Positions 23,953 through 32,845 of a DNA stretch of 64,000 bases are shown one piece after another (position 1 is the stretch's first letter; each line of letters opens with the position of its first letter). Both the position numbers and the translations under genes were made by a program. The stretch is from Microbacterium sp. T2.11-28 (GTDB lineage Bacteria; Actinomycetota; Actinomycetes; Actinomycetales; Microbacteriaceae): contig NZ_CATNHF010000030.1 of the NCBI RefSeq assembly GCF_950097975.1, positions 62,001 to 126,000 of the forward strand, read 5' to 3'. The notes under the pieces were generated by a model, which was not told the origin of the DNA, did not search any database, and was given only the letters and a program-made list of their open reading frames with translations.

Positions 23953-25419
23953 TCAGCGGTGGACGCCGGCCGCGCGCATGCGCCACGCGCGAACGGTTCC
24001 CGCTGCGCCGCCGGTCGTGACGGCGATACCGGCGGCATCCGCTCGCGTCGGATAGATCCGCGCGGCCAGCGGCACTCCCCCCGCGAACATCTCGAGGGCG
24101 GAGTGGTCGATCAGCAGCCGCACGTGGAGGCGGTCGCCGTCGAACGGCACGTCGCCGGAGAGGGCGGCGACGTCCACCGTCGGGTCGATGCTCGATCGGC
24201 TGCGGTCGAGGCTCAGCCGCGCCGCGCGCTCGTCCGTGCGCTCGATCCGGTACACGGTGCGCTCCTGGCCGTCGGCCGTCGCGCGCACGACGATCTCGAC
24301 AGTCGCGCCGGGACGCAGCTCGACATCGAGCTCGAGGTCGACCTGGTCTCCCTCGAATCGCGCGCCGTCTGCCGCACCGTCGAAGAGCAGCGCGTCGCGC
24401 AGCGACGCCACCTCTTCGACAGGCGCCTGGCGCAGCGAGCCGTCGGCGGCAAGAGTCGCGGCTCTCGGCAGCGACATCACGCCCGACCACCCGGCCGCGA
24501 TGCTCGCGGCATCCTCGCGTCCCTCCTGCATCCAGCCGAAGACGATCCGTCGGCCCTCGGCGTCAGACATCGACTGCGGCGCATAGAAGAACCTGCCCCC
24601 GAGGTCGAGTCGGTGCAGCCGATCGGGCACGTACCGGTCGCCCTCGTAGTGTCCGGTCCAGTACAGGGGGTGGTGCGTGACACCCTCGTCCCAGGCCGAG
24701 AACACAAGGATGTCGCTACGGGCTTCGCCGTCCTCCATGCGGAACAGGTCGACGCATTCCCACATCGTTCCGGTCCAGTCCGGCGCCGTGCGCGGGCGGT
24801 CGTCGCTGTCACCGACCACGAGGGGGCCGAGGTATCGCCACTCGCGCAGGTCGGCCGACTCGTACAGCAGTGCTGTCCCGCCTCGTCCGCGGATGCCGGA
24901 GCCGATGATCTGCCGCCACAAGCCGTCTTCCCGCCACACGCAGTGGTCGCGGAACGCGACGATGTCGAGGTCGGCGGGCGGAGCGGGGATCACAGGGTTT
25001 CCCGGGTGCTTGGTCCACGTCACGAGGTCGTCACTGCCGGTCGCGATACACGGCAGCTCATGCTCTCCGTGTCGTCCGGAATAGACGATCGTCGGAACAT
25101 CGCCGTCATCGACGAGCACACCCGACCAGCAGCCGTCGACATCCGGACCGTCGCTGGGGGCCAGGGCTATCGGCAGATCACGCCACCGCACGAGATCTGT
25201 GCTGACTGCGTGTCCCCAGTGGATGCGGTCGTGCACGGGCGCGAGCGGATTGAACTGGTAGAAGAGGTGGTACTCGTCGCCGCGGCGGGTGAGGCCGTTG
25301 GGGTCGTTGAGCCAGCCCGCCGGCGCGGTGAAATGGAACCGCGGCCGATGGGAATCTGCGGCGGCGCGCTCGAGAAGCGCCGCCTCGACGAGGGGCTGGT
25401 GCGTGGTGTCGCCGGTCAT
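23953..25419 (-). CDS. Cytoplasmic GH32 beta-fructosidase (sucrose/fructo-oligosaccharide hydrolase, locus B)
   Basis: A 488-residue enzyme without signal peptide. FTAPAGWLNDPNGL holds the nucleophile Asp39, MWECVDLF the acid/base Glu221, and AFRDHCVW the Asp158 of the RDP motif, here with His in place of Pro. The C-terminal beta-sandwich includes IDHSALEMFAGG. Inside the cell it would release fructose from imported sucrose-like or fructo-oligosaccharides. The start overlaps the stop of the OppF-type ATPase gene by 4 bases, and the exported GH32 follows after 34 bases, so all belong to one operon. Confidence 0.92.
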   Translation of the reverse strand: MTGDTTHQPLVEAALLERAAADSHRPRFHFTAPAGWLNDPNGLTRRGDEYHLFYQFNPLAPVHDRIHWGHAVSTDLVRWRDLPIALAPSDGPDVDGCWSGVLVDDGDVPTIVYSGRHGEHELPCIATGSDDLVTWTKHPGNPVIPAPPADLDIVAFRDHCVWREDGLWRQIIGSGIRGRGGTALLYESADLREWRYLGPLVVGDSDDRPRTAPDWTGTMWECVDLFRMEDGEARSDILVFSAWDEGVTHHPLYWTGHYEGDRYVPDRLHRLDLGGRFFYAPQSMSDAEGRRIVFGWMQEGREDAASIAAGWSGVMSLPRAATLAADGSLRQAPVEEVASLRDALLFDGAADGARFEGDQVDLELDVELRPGATVEIVVRATADGQERTVYRIERTDERAARLSLDRSRSSIDPTVDVAALSGDVPFDGDRLHVRLLIDHSALEMFAGGVPLAARIYPTRADAAGIAVTTGGAAGTVRAWRMRAAGVHR

Positions 25420-26450
25420 GCGGCTGCGTTCTCCTGATCGGTGGGGGCGAGATCGACGGCGGTGCCCGGGGCATCCGACGGCGGCGCGTACGCGTGGCAG
25501 CGCACCCAGTGCTCGGGCTGATCGCTGACGTGATGGAACACGGCGCGCTCGGACGAGCAGGGCGTCTCGTCGCGGCCGGCGAAAGGGCAGGAGTCGGGGG
25601 TGAGCACTTGGCGGCGCAGCGCCGCCCGTTCCGCGGGGTCGAACGTTCCCCGCCGACGCGGATCGGGCACGGCGGAGATCAGCAGCTTGGTGTACGGGTG
25701 GGCGGGACGAGCCAGCAGCGTCATCGCGTCTCCGCCTTCGACGAACTCCCCCGCGAACATCACGACGATGCGGTCGGCGAGGTAGCGGGCCGAGGCGAGG
25801 TCGTGCGTGATGTACAGCATCGAGATGCCCTGCTGCTCGCAGAGGGTCCGCATGAGGTTGAGCACACCGATGCGTACGGACACGTCCAGCATCGACGTGG
25901 GTTCGTCGGCGAGGATGAGCCTCGGGTTGACGGCGAGCGCTCGCGCGATGGCGATCCGCTGACGCTGACCTCCCGACAGCTCGTGCGGATAGCGGTCGAG
26001 CAGTTCCGCCGGCAGATCCACTTTCGCCATCAGCCGCCGTTGCGCCTCCTCGATGGCGTCACGACCGACGGCGGCGTCGTGCAGGCGCAACGGCCGCTCG
26101 AGGAAGTGCCTCACCCGATGCACCGGGTTCAGCGAGCCGAACGGATCCTGGAAGATCATCTGCACGGCCGACCGGTAGTCGCGGCTGGCCCGGCGTGGTT
26201 CGGTGCGCAGGATGTCGCGACCTTCGAACAGGAACGTACCGGCCGAGGGCTGCTCCAACCGCGCGAGGCATCGGGCGAGGGTGGATTTTCCGCTCCCCGA
26301 TTCGCCGACGAGTGCCACGACCTCTCCGTGGGCGATGTCGAGATCGACTCCGCCCAGCGCGCGCACGCGCCCTCGCGAGAACATCCCTCCGATGGAGAAC
26401 GTCTTCTCCAGCCCGCGGATGGAGAGGACGGGCGTCTGCTGCGGGCTCAT
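25416..26450 (-). CDS. ABC transporter ATP-binding protein, OppF/DppF type (locus B)
   Basis: A 344-residue ATPase. Walker A is GESGSGKST, the signature is LSGGQRQRIAIARAL, and Walker B is LILADEPTSMLD. The C-terminal part has the extension RPAHPYTKLLISAVPDP followed by Cys residues (DSCPFAGRDETPC, VRCHAYAPP), which is the oligopeptide/dipeptide ATPase C-terminal region and may bind an iron-sulfur cluster in such proteins. It overlaps both neighbours by 4 bases. Though the family is named for peptides, the operon points to oligosaccharide import. Confidence 0.92.
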   Translation of the reverse strand: MSPQQTPVLSIRGLEKTFSIGGMFSRGRVRALGGVDLDIAHGEVVALVGESGSGKSTLARCLARLEQPSAGTFLFEGRDILRTEPRRASRDYRSAVQMIFQDPFGSLNPVHRVRHFLERPLRLHDAAVGRDAIEEAQRRLMAKVDLPAELLDRYPHELSGGQRQRIAIARALAVNPRLILADEPTSMLDVSVRIGVLNLMRTLCEQQGISMLYITHDLASARYLADRIVVMFAGEFVEGGDAMTLLARPAHPYTKLLISAVPDPRRRGTFDPAERAALRRQVLTPDSCPFAGRDETPCSSERAVFHHVSDQPEHWVRCHAYAPPSDAPGTAVDLAPTDQENAAA

Positions 26451-27364
26451 CGGGCCACCTCCGTCAGGGGCGATTGATCGTCGATCGGCGCGACCCAGTG
26501 GTCGGCCGCGATGGGAACGAGGTCGGGGATTCGGGGGAACCTGATCCCCTCGCCCAGCCCGGCGAGCCGCGCACGCGGACCGGTCATGGGCGGGAACGCG
26601 TTCATCAACGCCTGTGTATAGGGATGCCGCGGCTCGTCGAACAGGGCAAGCGCGGGCGCGGTCTCCACGAACCGACCCGCGTACATCACCGCCATCCGGT
26701 CGGACAGCTCGACCATGAGCGACATGTCGTGTGTGATGAAGAGGATCGCGAACCCGAGCTCGCGCTGCAGGTCACGGATCTGCGCCATGATCTCCTGCTG
26801 AACCACCACGTCCAGTGCCGTGGTGGGCTCGTCCATGATGAGCAGCGGGGGACGGAGGGCGGTGGCCATTCCGATGACCACGCGCTGGCGCATCCCCCCG
26901 GAAAGCTGATGCGGGTAGGCCCGCAGGCGGTCGCGAGGGATGCCGACGAGGTCGAGCAGCTCCGCCGCTCGCGCGAGGGCCGTCTTCCTGGAGGCGCCCT
27001 CGTGCGTCGTGTAGATGTCTGCGATCTGGTCGCCGATGGTCATGACCGGGTTGAGGGAGTTCATGGCGCTCTGGAACACCATCGCGACCTGGCGCCAGCG
27101 GAACGCGCGCAGCGCGTCGACACCGAGGGAGAGCACGTCAGTGCCGCGGAAGCGAATGGAACCTCCCGCGATCACTGCCGGATCTCGCAGCAGCCGCAGG
27201 ATCGCGTTCGCGATGGTGGATTTGCCGCATCCCGACTCCCCCGCCAGCCCGAACACCTCGCCTTCGTCGAGGGTGAAGCTGACGCGATCGACCGCCCGCA
27301 CCGTTCGGGCGTCGGTCACGTATTCGACCGAGAGGTCCTCGATCTCCAGGAGCGGCGTGCTCAT
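26447..27364 (-). CDS. ABC transporter ATP-binding protein, OppD/DppD type (locus B)
   Basis: A 305-residue ATPase with Walker A GESGCGKST, signature LSGGMRQRVVIGMAT, Walker B LLIMDEPTTALD and the switch histidine in LFITHDMSLM. The C-terminal stretch EPRHPYTQALMNAFPPMTG is typical of the peptide/nickel class. The ATG at 27364 overlaps the stop of the permease gene. It forms the second half of the ATPase pair with the OppF-type protein. The OppF-type Cys cluster is absent here. Confidence 0.92.
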   Translation of the reverse strand: MSTPLLEIEDLSVEYVTDARTVRAVDRVSFTLDEGEVFGLAGESGCGKSTIANAILRLLRDPAVIAGGSIRFRGTDVLSLGVDALRAFRWRQVAMVFQSAMNSLNPVMTIGDQIADIYTTHEGASRKTALARAAELLDLVGIPRDRLRAYPHQLSGGMRQRVVIGMATALRPPLLIMDEPTTALDVVVQQEIMAQIRDLQRELGFAILFITHDMSLMVELSDRMAVMYAGRFVETAPALALFDEPRHPYTQALMNAFPPMTGPRARLAGLGEGIRFPRIPDLVPIAADHWVAPIDDQSPLTEVAR

Positions 27365-28347
27365 CGGTCTCTCTCCTCGCTCGCGACCGGGGTAGGGTCG
27401 GCTGCCGTGACGCGGCGGCGGGGTCGCCGCAGCCTGGGATTCGTGGTCTCGTCGACGCCGTAGTTGACGAGGGCGAGCGCGAACGCGACGAGCGCGATCG
27501 ACACTCCGGGCGGCACGAAGATCCACCAGGACCCGGTCAGCAGGGCGCCGTCGTTGCTCGCCCAGTAGAGGTTGGTTCCCCAGCTGACCGTGCTGATGTC
27601 GCCGAGACCGAGGAACTCCAGCCCCGCCTGGGCGCCGATGCCGAAGATGATGCACGCCAGGAGCGTGCTCATCACGATCGACGCCATGTTGGGGAGCATC
27701 TCGCGGAACATGATGCGCAGGGGATTTTCGCCTGTCACCTGCGCTGCGGCGACGAAGTCCTTGCCGCGGATCGAGAGCGCCTGCGCCCGCAGCACGCGGG
27801 CCGAGCCCGCCCAACCGGTGATGACCAGTACCAGGATCACCGTGCCGAGACCCGGAGGGAGGAATGCCGCGAGGATCACCAGCAGCGGCAGACCCGGAAG
27901 CAGCAGGAAGACATTGGTGATCAGCGACAGCAGGTTGTCGACCGTGCGACCGAGATAGGCCGACGCGAGCCCCACCAGCAAGCCGACGAAAGTCGCCAGG
28001 ATGCCGACGACGAAACCGACGAACAGCGAGGAGCGCGCGCCCCAGATGTTCAGCGCGAGCACGTCCTGGCCCTTCGACGTCGTGCCCAGCAGGTGGTCCG
28101 CGGACGGCGGCTGCGCGCCGAGCCCCTGGATGACGGTCGGGTCGCCGGGAGAGATCACCGGGGCCAGGAGGGCCACCGCGGCGAACACGGCCAGGATGAC
28201 CAGGCCGGCGACGGCCTTGCCGCTGCCGAGCAGACCGCGCAGCAGTCCGTCACGCCCGCGCGGACGCCGACGCTCGGGCGAGGTGGAGGTGAGCCCGCGG
28301 TCGAGCTCGGCCATGGCGTTCGGTTCTTGTGCGAGAGCCATCGTCAC
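27361..28347 (-). CDS. ABC transporter permease, OppC/DppC type (locus B)
   Basis: A 328-residue membrane protein. The N-terminus has the OppC_N helix KAVAGLVILAVFAAVALLAPVI followed by the GTTSKGQDVLALNIWGARSSLFVG block found in DppC/OppC proteins (usually GTDxxGRD). The EAA-like loop is QVTGENPLRIMFREMLPN. Six helices can be counted. It begins 7 bases after the OppB-type gene and overlaps the OppD-type gene by 4 bases. An in-frame ATG at about 28341 (MALAQ) is an alternative start. Confidence 0.92.
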   Translation of the reverse strand: MTMALAQEPNAMAELDRGLTSTSPERRRPRGRDGLLRGLLGSGKAVAGLVILAVFAAVALLAPVISPGDPTVIQGLGAQPPSADHLLGTTSKGQDVLALNIWGARSSLFVGFVVGILATFVGLLVGLASAYLGRTVDNLLSLITNVFLLLPGLPLLVILAAFLPPGLGTVILVLVITGWAGSARVLRAQALSIRGKDFVAAAQVTGENPLRIMFREMLPNMASIVMSTLLACIIFGIGAQAGLEFLGLGDISTVSWGTNLYWASNDGALLTGSWWIFVPPGVSIALVAFALALVNYGVDETTNPRLRRPRRRVTAADPTPVASEERDR

Positions 28348-28354
28348 GCTCCGA

Positions 28355-29332
28355 TCAGCTGACGCGCACGCGCGGGTCGAGACGCACGTACACGATGTCC
28401 ACGAGGAAGTTGGCGATCAGCACGGCGGTGGTGATCGTGAGGAAGAGGCCCTGCATCAACGGATAGTCGAGGTTCTGGACCGCGGAGAGGAGCTGGTACC
28501 CGACGCCCGGATACGCGAAGACCACTTCGGTGAGCAGCGCGCCGCCCACGATGAACCCGAGTGACATGCCGAAGGCGGTCACCGACGGGAGCAGGGCGTT
28601 GCGGGCCGCGTACCGCATCATGATGCGCCCAGCGCGCAGGCCCTTGGCCTCGGCCATGACGATGTAGTCCTCGGCATTGGTGGCGATCATCGTGTTGCGC
28701 ATCCCCAGCATCCATCCGCCGATCGAGACCAGGACGATCGATGCGGCGGGCAGCACGAGGTGGTAGGCGACATCACCGATGAAGGCGAGCGAGAACTCCG
28801 GGGTGGAGCCGACAGAGAACGCGTGGCGCAGCGGGAACCAGCCGAGCGTGACGCCGAACAGCCACAGCAGCCCCATGGCCAACCAGAAGTAGGGGAACGA
28901 GCCGATGAAGATCAGCACCGGCGGCAGGGCGGAGTCGAGGACGCCGCCGCGACGCCACGCAGCGAGGATGCCCAGCAGGTTGCCGATCACCACGGCGATG
29001 ATCAGCGAGACGAGCCCGAGCAGTACGGTCCAGCCGATCTGGCCGGCGATCACCTCGGTGACCGGCGTGGGAAAGCGGGAGATCGAGAATCCCATGTCGC
29101 CGCCGAGGATCTGCCCGAGGTAGCGGAAATACTGTTCCCACAACGGCGCATCATCGAGACCGAACGAGCGCCGGAGCGCCTCGATCTGCTCCGGGCGGAT
29201 CGCGCCCTGCAGTCGGGCGACCATGCGCGAGACCGGATCGCCGGGCATCAGCCGAGGAAGCATGAAGTTGAGGGTGATCGAGACCCAGAAGGCGGCCAGG
29301 TAGAAGCCGAGCCTCCGAAGGATGTATCCCAT
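28355..29332 (-). CDS. ABC transporter permease, OppB/DppB type (locus B)
   Basis: A 325-residue permease. MGYILRRLGFYLAAFWVSITLNFMLPRLMPGDP is the standard N-terminus of DppB/OppB proteins (the first helix and the PGDP motif), and AKGLRAGRIMMRYAARNALLPS is the EAA-type coupling loop. It pairs with the OppC-type permease 7 bases downstream. A hairpin at 29351-29387 separates it from the solute-binding protein gene and could lower its expression relative to that gene. Confidence 0.92.
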   Translation of the reverse strand: MGYILRRLGFYLAAFWVSITLNFMLPRLMPGDPVSRMVARLQGAIRPEQIEALRRSFGLDDAPLWEQYFRYLGQILGGDMGFSISRFPTPVTEVIAGQIGWTVLLGLVSLIIAVVIGNLLGILAAWRRGGVLDSALPPVLIFIGSFPYFWLAMGLLWLFGVTLGWFPLRHAFSVGSTPEFSLAFIGDVAYHLVLPAASIVLVSIGGWMLGMRNTMIATNAEDYIVMAEAKGLRAGRIMMRYAARNALLPSVTAFGMSLGFIVGGALLTEVVFAYPGVGYQLLSAVQNLDYPLMQGLFLTITTAVLIANFLVDIVYVRLDPRVRVS

Positions 29333-29350
29333 GGTGTGTCTCCACGGAGA

Positions 29351-29387
29351 CCGGCGCGCCGCCCGCTCAGGCGGAGCGGCGCACCGG
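29351..29387 (-). other. Intercistronic hairpin between solute-binding protein and permease genes (locus B)
   Basis: CCGG-C-GCGCCGC (29351-29362) pairs with GCGGCGC-A-CCGG (29376-29387) with one mismatch, and CCGC/GCGG extends the stem inside. Such hairpins often protect the upstream binding-protein mRNA or attenuate the permease genes. Confidence 0.55.
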
Positions 29388-29398
29388 CCGTCCGGTCG

Positions 29399-31066
29399 TC
29401 AGCCCTTGACGGGCTCGAGGGTGGTGAGGATGAGGACGGCGCTGCGGGCCCGCACCGCCCCGAGGGAGGCGTACGGGTCGTCCTCGTCGGGCCAGCCGGT
29501 GAAGCGCAGCGTGCTGGCGGCACCGAACTCGGGTCCGGGGAAGAGTGCCACCACCGGCGCCTCCTCGGCGAACTGCGCCTGCAGCTGGTTCATGATCGAC
29601 CGCTGCTGCGCCTCATCGGAGGTCGCCGCGAACTCGGCCAGCAGCGCATCGGCCTCAGCGCTGCCGTAGCGGTGGTAGTTCTCGAACGTCTGCTCGCCCG
29701 TGGGCTTGACGGTCTCGGTCGACATCACCCCGCGATAGAACTGGTACGGGGTCGGGGCGTTGTTGCTCCACACGATGCCCGACTCGAACGTGCCGTTCTC
29801 ATAGCTCGACACGACCTCTGCCCAGTCGCGGGCTGCGACGTTGACCGTCACCCCGAGATCGGCGAGGTTCTGCGAGATGACGTTTCCGACCGACACCCAG
29901 TCGCTCGAGGTCGAGCCCACGGAGAAATCGAACTCGAACGGGCTGCCGTCGGGCAGCACGCGCGTGCCGTCTGCGCCGAGAGTGATGCCGGCGGCGTCCA
30001 GCAGCTTGGCCGCGCCGTCGAGATCGCGCTTCGTCCACGTGCACGAGTCGACGACCTCCTGGTCGCGCCAGCTGTCGTAGGCACCGGAGAGACCGGTGCA
30101 GTCCGCGGGCACCGTGTAGCCCTGCATGCCGATCGAGGTCACCTGATCGCGGTCGACGGCCATCGACAGCGCCTTGCGCACGTTCGGGTCGTCGAAGGGC
30201 GCCTGCGTGGTGTTGAACTGCCAGCTGACCATCGACCCGGTCGTGGGGAACCAGTAGAACCGGTGCTCCGGGTCTTTGGCGACGAAGGCCTGCTCGATGT
30301 TCGGGATGAACTGCGGCGACCAGTCGACGTCTCCGTTGGCGGCGGCGAGGTTCGCACCGTCGTTGCCGGCGAAGGCCAGCATCCGCACGCCCTCGATCTT
30401 CTGCTTCTCGGGCTGCCAGTAATGCGGGTTCTTCAGGAGGTCGAACGACTGCGCCTGGAAGTTCGTGACCTCCGTGTAGGGGCCCGTGCCGACCGGCTCG
30501 GGGTTGGTCTCCTTGGCCGGGTCGTCGAACTCGCTCCAGATGTGCGCGGGCGCGATGATCTGCTGCCCGACATCGAGGAGCGCGGGCGAGAACGGCTCGC
30601 TGAAGTCGAACTCCACCGTCTGCGGGTCGACGGCGGTGACCGTGTCGATGTAGTCGAAGCCGCCACGGATCTCGCGCTGCAGGTCGAAGCTGACGACCAC
30701 GTCTTCGGCCTCGAACGGTTCACCGTCGGACCAGCTGACGTCGTCGCGCAGATGGAACGTGATGCCCGTCCCGTCGTCGGCGACCTCCCACTCCGTCGCC
30801 AGCCACGGCGTCGTGGTGCCGTCGGCGGGGTTGAAGACGAGCATCGATTCGTAGATCGCCACCTGCGTCATGGGGAAGTCGGGGTTGGAGAAGGGATTGA
30901 AGTTGCGGTCGAACGTGCCCATGTCTTCGCGTGGGATCGTCAGCAGCTGCGAGCCGTCGAGTCCGGATGCCTCGGGGGACGTGGTCCCCCCGCACCCGGT
31001 GAGCGCAAGCGCTACCGCCAGCGCGCCGGCGGCGAGTACCGCCGCGCGGCCTCTGTGAAGTGTCAT
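29399..31066 (-). CDS. Family-5 extracellular solute-binding lipoprotein (locus B)
   Basis: A 555-residue binding protein of the peptide/nickel/oligosaccharide (OppA/DppA) type. RAAVLAAGALAVALALTGCGG is a lipoprotein signal peptide with Cys anchor. The family's conserved region is seen in TFHLRDDVSWSDGEPFEAED, and the later part has DDPNVRKALSMAVDRDQV. Members of this family bind peptides but some bind oligosaccharides; two GH32 genes and a sugar kinase in the operon favour a fructo-oligosaccharide. It lies 62 bases downstream of the LacI gene with no operator in between, so it is probably read from the LacI promoter. Confidence 0.92.
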   Translation of the reverse strand: MTLHRGRAAVLAAGALAVALALTGCGGTTSPEASGLDGSQLLTIPREDMGTFDRNFNPFSNPDFPMTQVAIYESMLVFNPADGTTTPWLATEWEVADDGTGITFHLRDDVSWSDGEPFEAEDVVVSFDLQREIRGGFDYIDTVTAVDPQTVEFDFSEPFSPALLDVGQQIIAPAHIWSEFDDPAKETNPEPVGTGPYTEVTNFQAQSFDLLKNPHYWQPEKQKIEGVRMLAFAGNDGANLAAANGDVDWSPQFIPNIEQAFVAKDPEHRFYWFPTTGSMVSWQFNTTQAPFDDPNVRKALSMAVDRDQVTSIGMQGYTVPADCTGLSGAYDSWRDQEVVDSCTWTKRDLDGAAKLLDAAGITLGADGTRVLPDGSPFEFDFSVGSTSSDWVSVGNVISQNLADLGVTVNVAARDWAEVVSSYENGTFESGIVWSNNAPTPYQFYRGVMSTETVKPTGEQTFENYHRYGSAEADALLAEFAATSDEAQQRSIMNQLQAQFAEEAPVVALFPGPEFGAASTLRFTGWPDEDDPYASLGAVRARSAVLILTTLEPVKG

Positions 31067-31128
31067 GATGGTGCTGTTCCTTTCTTCTTCGTCGAAGGCG
31101 AAGGGTGTGCTCGTCCCCAGATGTCCAG

Positions 31129-32142
31129 TCAGACGGACGAGCGTTCCAGGAGCGGGCAGTCGACCGTCACGATGCTCGTGTCGGTCGACTGGCCCGCTGT
31201 GATCGCGGCGAGGATGTCCACGCCTCGGGCGCCCATCTCATCGAAGGGCAGTGCAACCGTCGTCAGACTCGGTCTCAGGTAGGCCGCGATGAGCTCCTGA
31301 TTGTCGAATCCGATGACGGCGACATCGTGGGGGATGCGCAGTCCGCGCTCCTTGATGGCGTCGTAGGCGCCCATGGCCATGCGGTCGTTGGCGCAGAAGA
31401 TCGCCGTGGGCGGGTCGGCGAGGTCGAGCAGTGCATCGACAGCCGTGAATCCGCCGTCGGCCGTGGCGTGACCGGAGATCTCCAGCACGTCGTCGATGTC
31501 GATGCCGGCGCTGCGAAGCGCGTCGTGATAGCCATGGCGGCGGCCGACGGCGGCCGGGATGTCCGGATCGAGATTCACGAAGCCGATGCGACGGTGGCCC
31601 GCAGCCAGCAGTCGCTCCGTCGCGCGACGCCCTCCGGTGCGCTCATCGGGCACCACCGCGGGGTAACGTCCCTCGGCGTCGTAGCAGTTGACGAGCACGG
31701 TGGGCACTTCGCGTGCGATCTCCGGAACGGTGACCGCGCGGTGCCACGTCGCCGCGTAGATCAGACCTTCTACCCGTTGCTCCAGGAAGCGCTCGATAGC
31801 CGCGGCCTCGGCTTCGGCATCCGACTCGGTCGAGGCGATCAGCAGATACTTGTGATCCAGAAGGGCGCGGTCCTGGGCGCCCTTGATGATCTCCACCGCG
31901 AACGGCGCAGTGACGATCTCGGTGACCAGGCCGTACCAGTCGCTGCGCTGCTGAGCCAGGGCGCGGGCCCCGGCGTTGGGGCGGTAGCCGAGCTGCGCGG
32001 CGGCATCGAGCACGCGATCGCGGGTGTCGTCGGAGAGGGCCACAGAACGACGATTGTTGAGGACGAACGAGACCGCCGACCGGGAGACGCCGGCGAGATC
32101 GGCGACGTCCTTCATCGTGACGGCTCGCTGCTTTCCCACCAT
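31129..32142 (-). CDS. LacI-family transcriptional regulator (locus B)
   Basis: A 337-residue repressor. VTMKDVADLAGVSRSAVSFVLNN is the helix-turn-helix, GYRPNAGARALAQQ the hinge region, and the remaining 270 residues the sugar-sensing domain (YLLIASTESDAEA, GLIYAATWHRAV, IFCANDRMAMGAYDAIKERG). Two operators stand directly before its start, so it very likely represses its own gene and, by read-through, the whole operon of transporter, two GH32 enzymes and kinase. An internal ATG at MKDVADL is possible but loses the start of the DNA-binding domain. Confidence 0.93.
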   Translation of the reverse strand: MVGKQRAVTMKDVADLAGVSRSAVSFVLNNRRSVALSDDTRDRVLDAAAQLGYRPNAGARALAQQRSDWYGLVTEIVTAPFAVEIIKGAQDRALLDHKYLLIASTESDAEAEAAAIERFLEQRVEGLIYAATWHRAVTVPEIAREVPTVLVNCYDAEGRYPAVVPDERTGGRRATERLLAAGHRRIGFVNLDPDIPAAVGRRHGYHDALRSAGIDIDDVLEISGHATADGGFTAVDALLDLADPPTAIFCANDRMAMGAYDAIKERGLRIPHDVAVIGFDNQELIAAYLRPSLTTVALPFDEMGARGVDILAAITAGQSTDTSIVTVDCPLLERSSV

Positions 32143-32165
32143 GGTGAACCTCTCCGTTGAGGCGA

Positions 32166-32179
32166 CTAACTCGCGTTAG
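32166..32179. promoter_or_regulatory. LacI-type operator, proximal copy (locus B)
   Basis: CTAACTCGCGTTAG, with inverted arms CTAAC/GTTAG around TCGC, begins 23 bases upstream of the LacI ATG. It is the exact reverse complement of the distal copy. Confidence 0.8.
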
Positions 32180-32197
32180 CACCTGCTGCGATCGATG

Positions 32198-32211
32198 CTA
32201 ACGCGAGTTAG
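32198..32211. promoter_or_regulatory. LacI-type operator, distal copy (locus B)
   Basis: CTAACGCGAGTTAG is the reverse complement of the copy at 32166-32179; the identity continues by two bases on the inner side (TG before it, CA after the proximal copy). The centres are 32 bases apart, about three helical turns, so two repressor dimers could bind on one face of the DNA. Confidence 0.8.
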
Positions 32212-32316
32212 ACGAGTCGTCAACCGCCGACCCGCGTCGGCACCGTCGGGCGGTTGCCGCCACATCGTGCGCTCAGATGCCGGCAGGCCACCGAGGCCAC
32301 CGGGGTGGACACACCG

Positions 32317-32808
32317 TCAGCGGCGAGCTCCCGGGGCAGCCGGAACGCGGTGAAGGGCATGCGCCGGTAGGACAGCGCTCTGCAACGCCGCCACGACCGG
32401 AGCGAGCTCGGGCGTATCCGCAGCATCCGCAAGCACGCGCTCGAGCGTCTCGTCGTGCACCGGCCTGGCCCTCTCGTACAGCTCCTGCCCTTTCGCAGTG
32501 AGCTCGGTATAGATCCCCCGGCGGTCGTCTGCGCAGAGAATGCGGGTCAGCAGTCCACGATCTTCCAGCCGCGTGACGAGGCGGGTCGTCGCGCTGGGGC
32601 TCAGCGCGGCAGCGCGCGCGAGCTGCTGCATCCGCATATGCCAGCCGTCCTGCCGGCTCAGCGCGTCCAGCACGGTGAACTCGACGACCGAGAGCTCGAC
32701 CTCGCCGCCCAGCGCCCTCTCCAGCTGCGCCTCGATCAATCCATGCAGGGCCGCGAGCGTGCGCCAACCCTGCGCTCGCACCTCAACAGCGTCGTCGCCG
32801 ATGCCCAT
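32317..32808 (-). CDS. MarR-family transcriptional regulator
   Basis: A 163-residue winged-helix regulator. VEFTVLDALSRQDGWHMRMQQLARAAALSPSATTRLVTRLEDRGLLTR is the DNA-binding region and DDRRGIYTELTAKGQELYERA the wing. It is divergent from an MFS exporter with 115 bases between the starts, an arrangement common for drug-efflux control. A TTGCGTATGCAA inverted repeat in that gap is a candidate operator. The C-terminal end is Pro/Ala/Arg rich. Confidence 0.9.
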   Translation of the reverse strand: MGIGDDAVEVRAQGWRTLAALHGLIEAQLERALGGEVELSVVEFTVLDALSRQDGWHMRMQQLARAAALSPSATTRLVTRLEDRGLLTRILCADDRRGIYTELTAKGQELYERARPVHDETLERVLADAADTPELAPVVAALQSAVLPAHALHRVPAAPGARR

Positions 32809-32845
32809 GTGACACTCCCGAAAGTTAGTTGCTTGCGCAGATTGA

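Noticed and set aside
28760-31282. An 840-codon open frame on the plus strand
   Set aside because: It is antisense to the binding-protein and permease genes of locus B, which show complete family motifs; the product is low-complexity Arg/Gly-rich.
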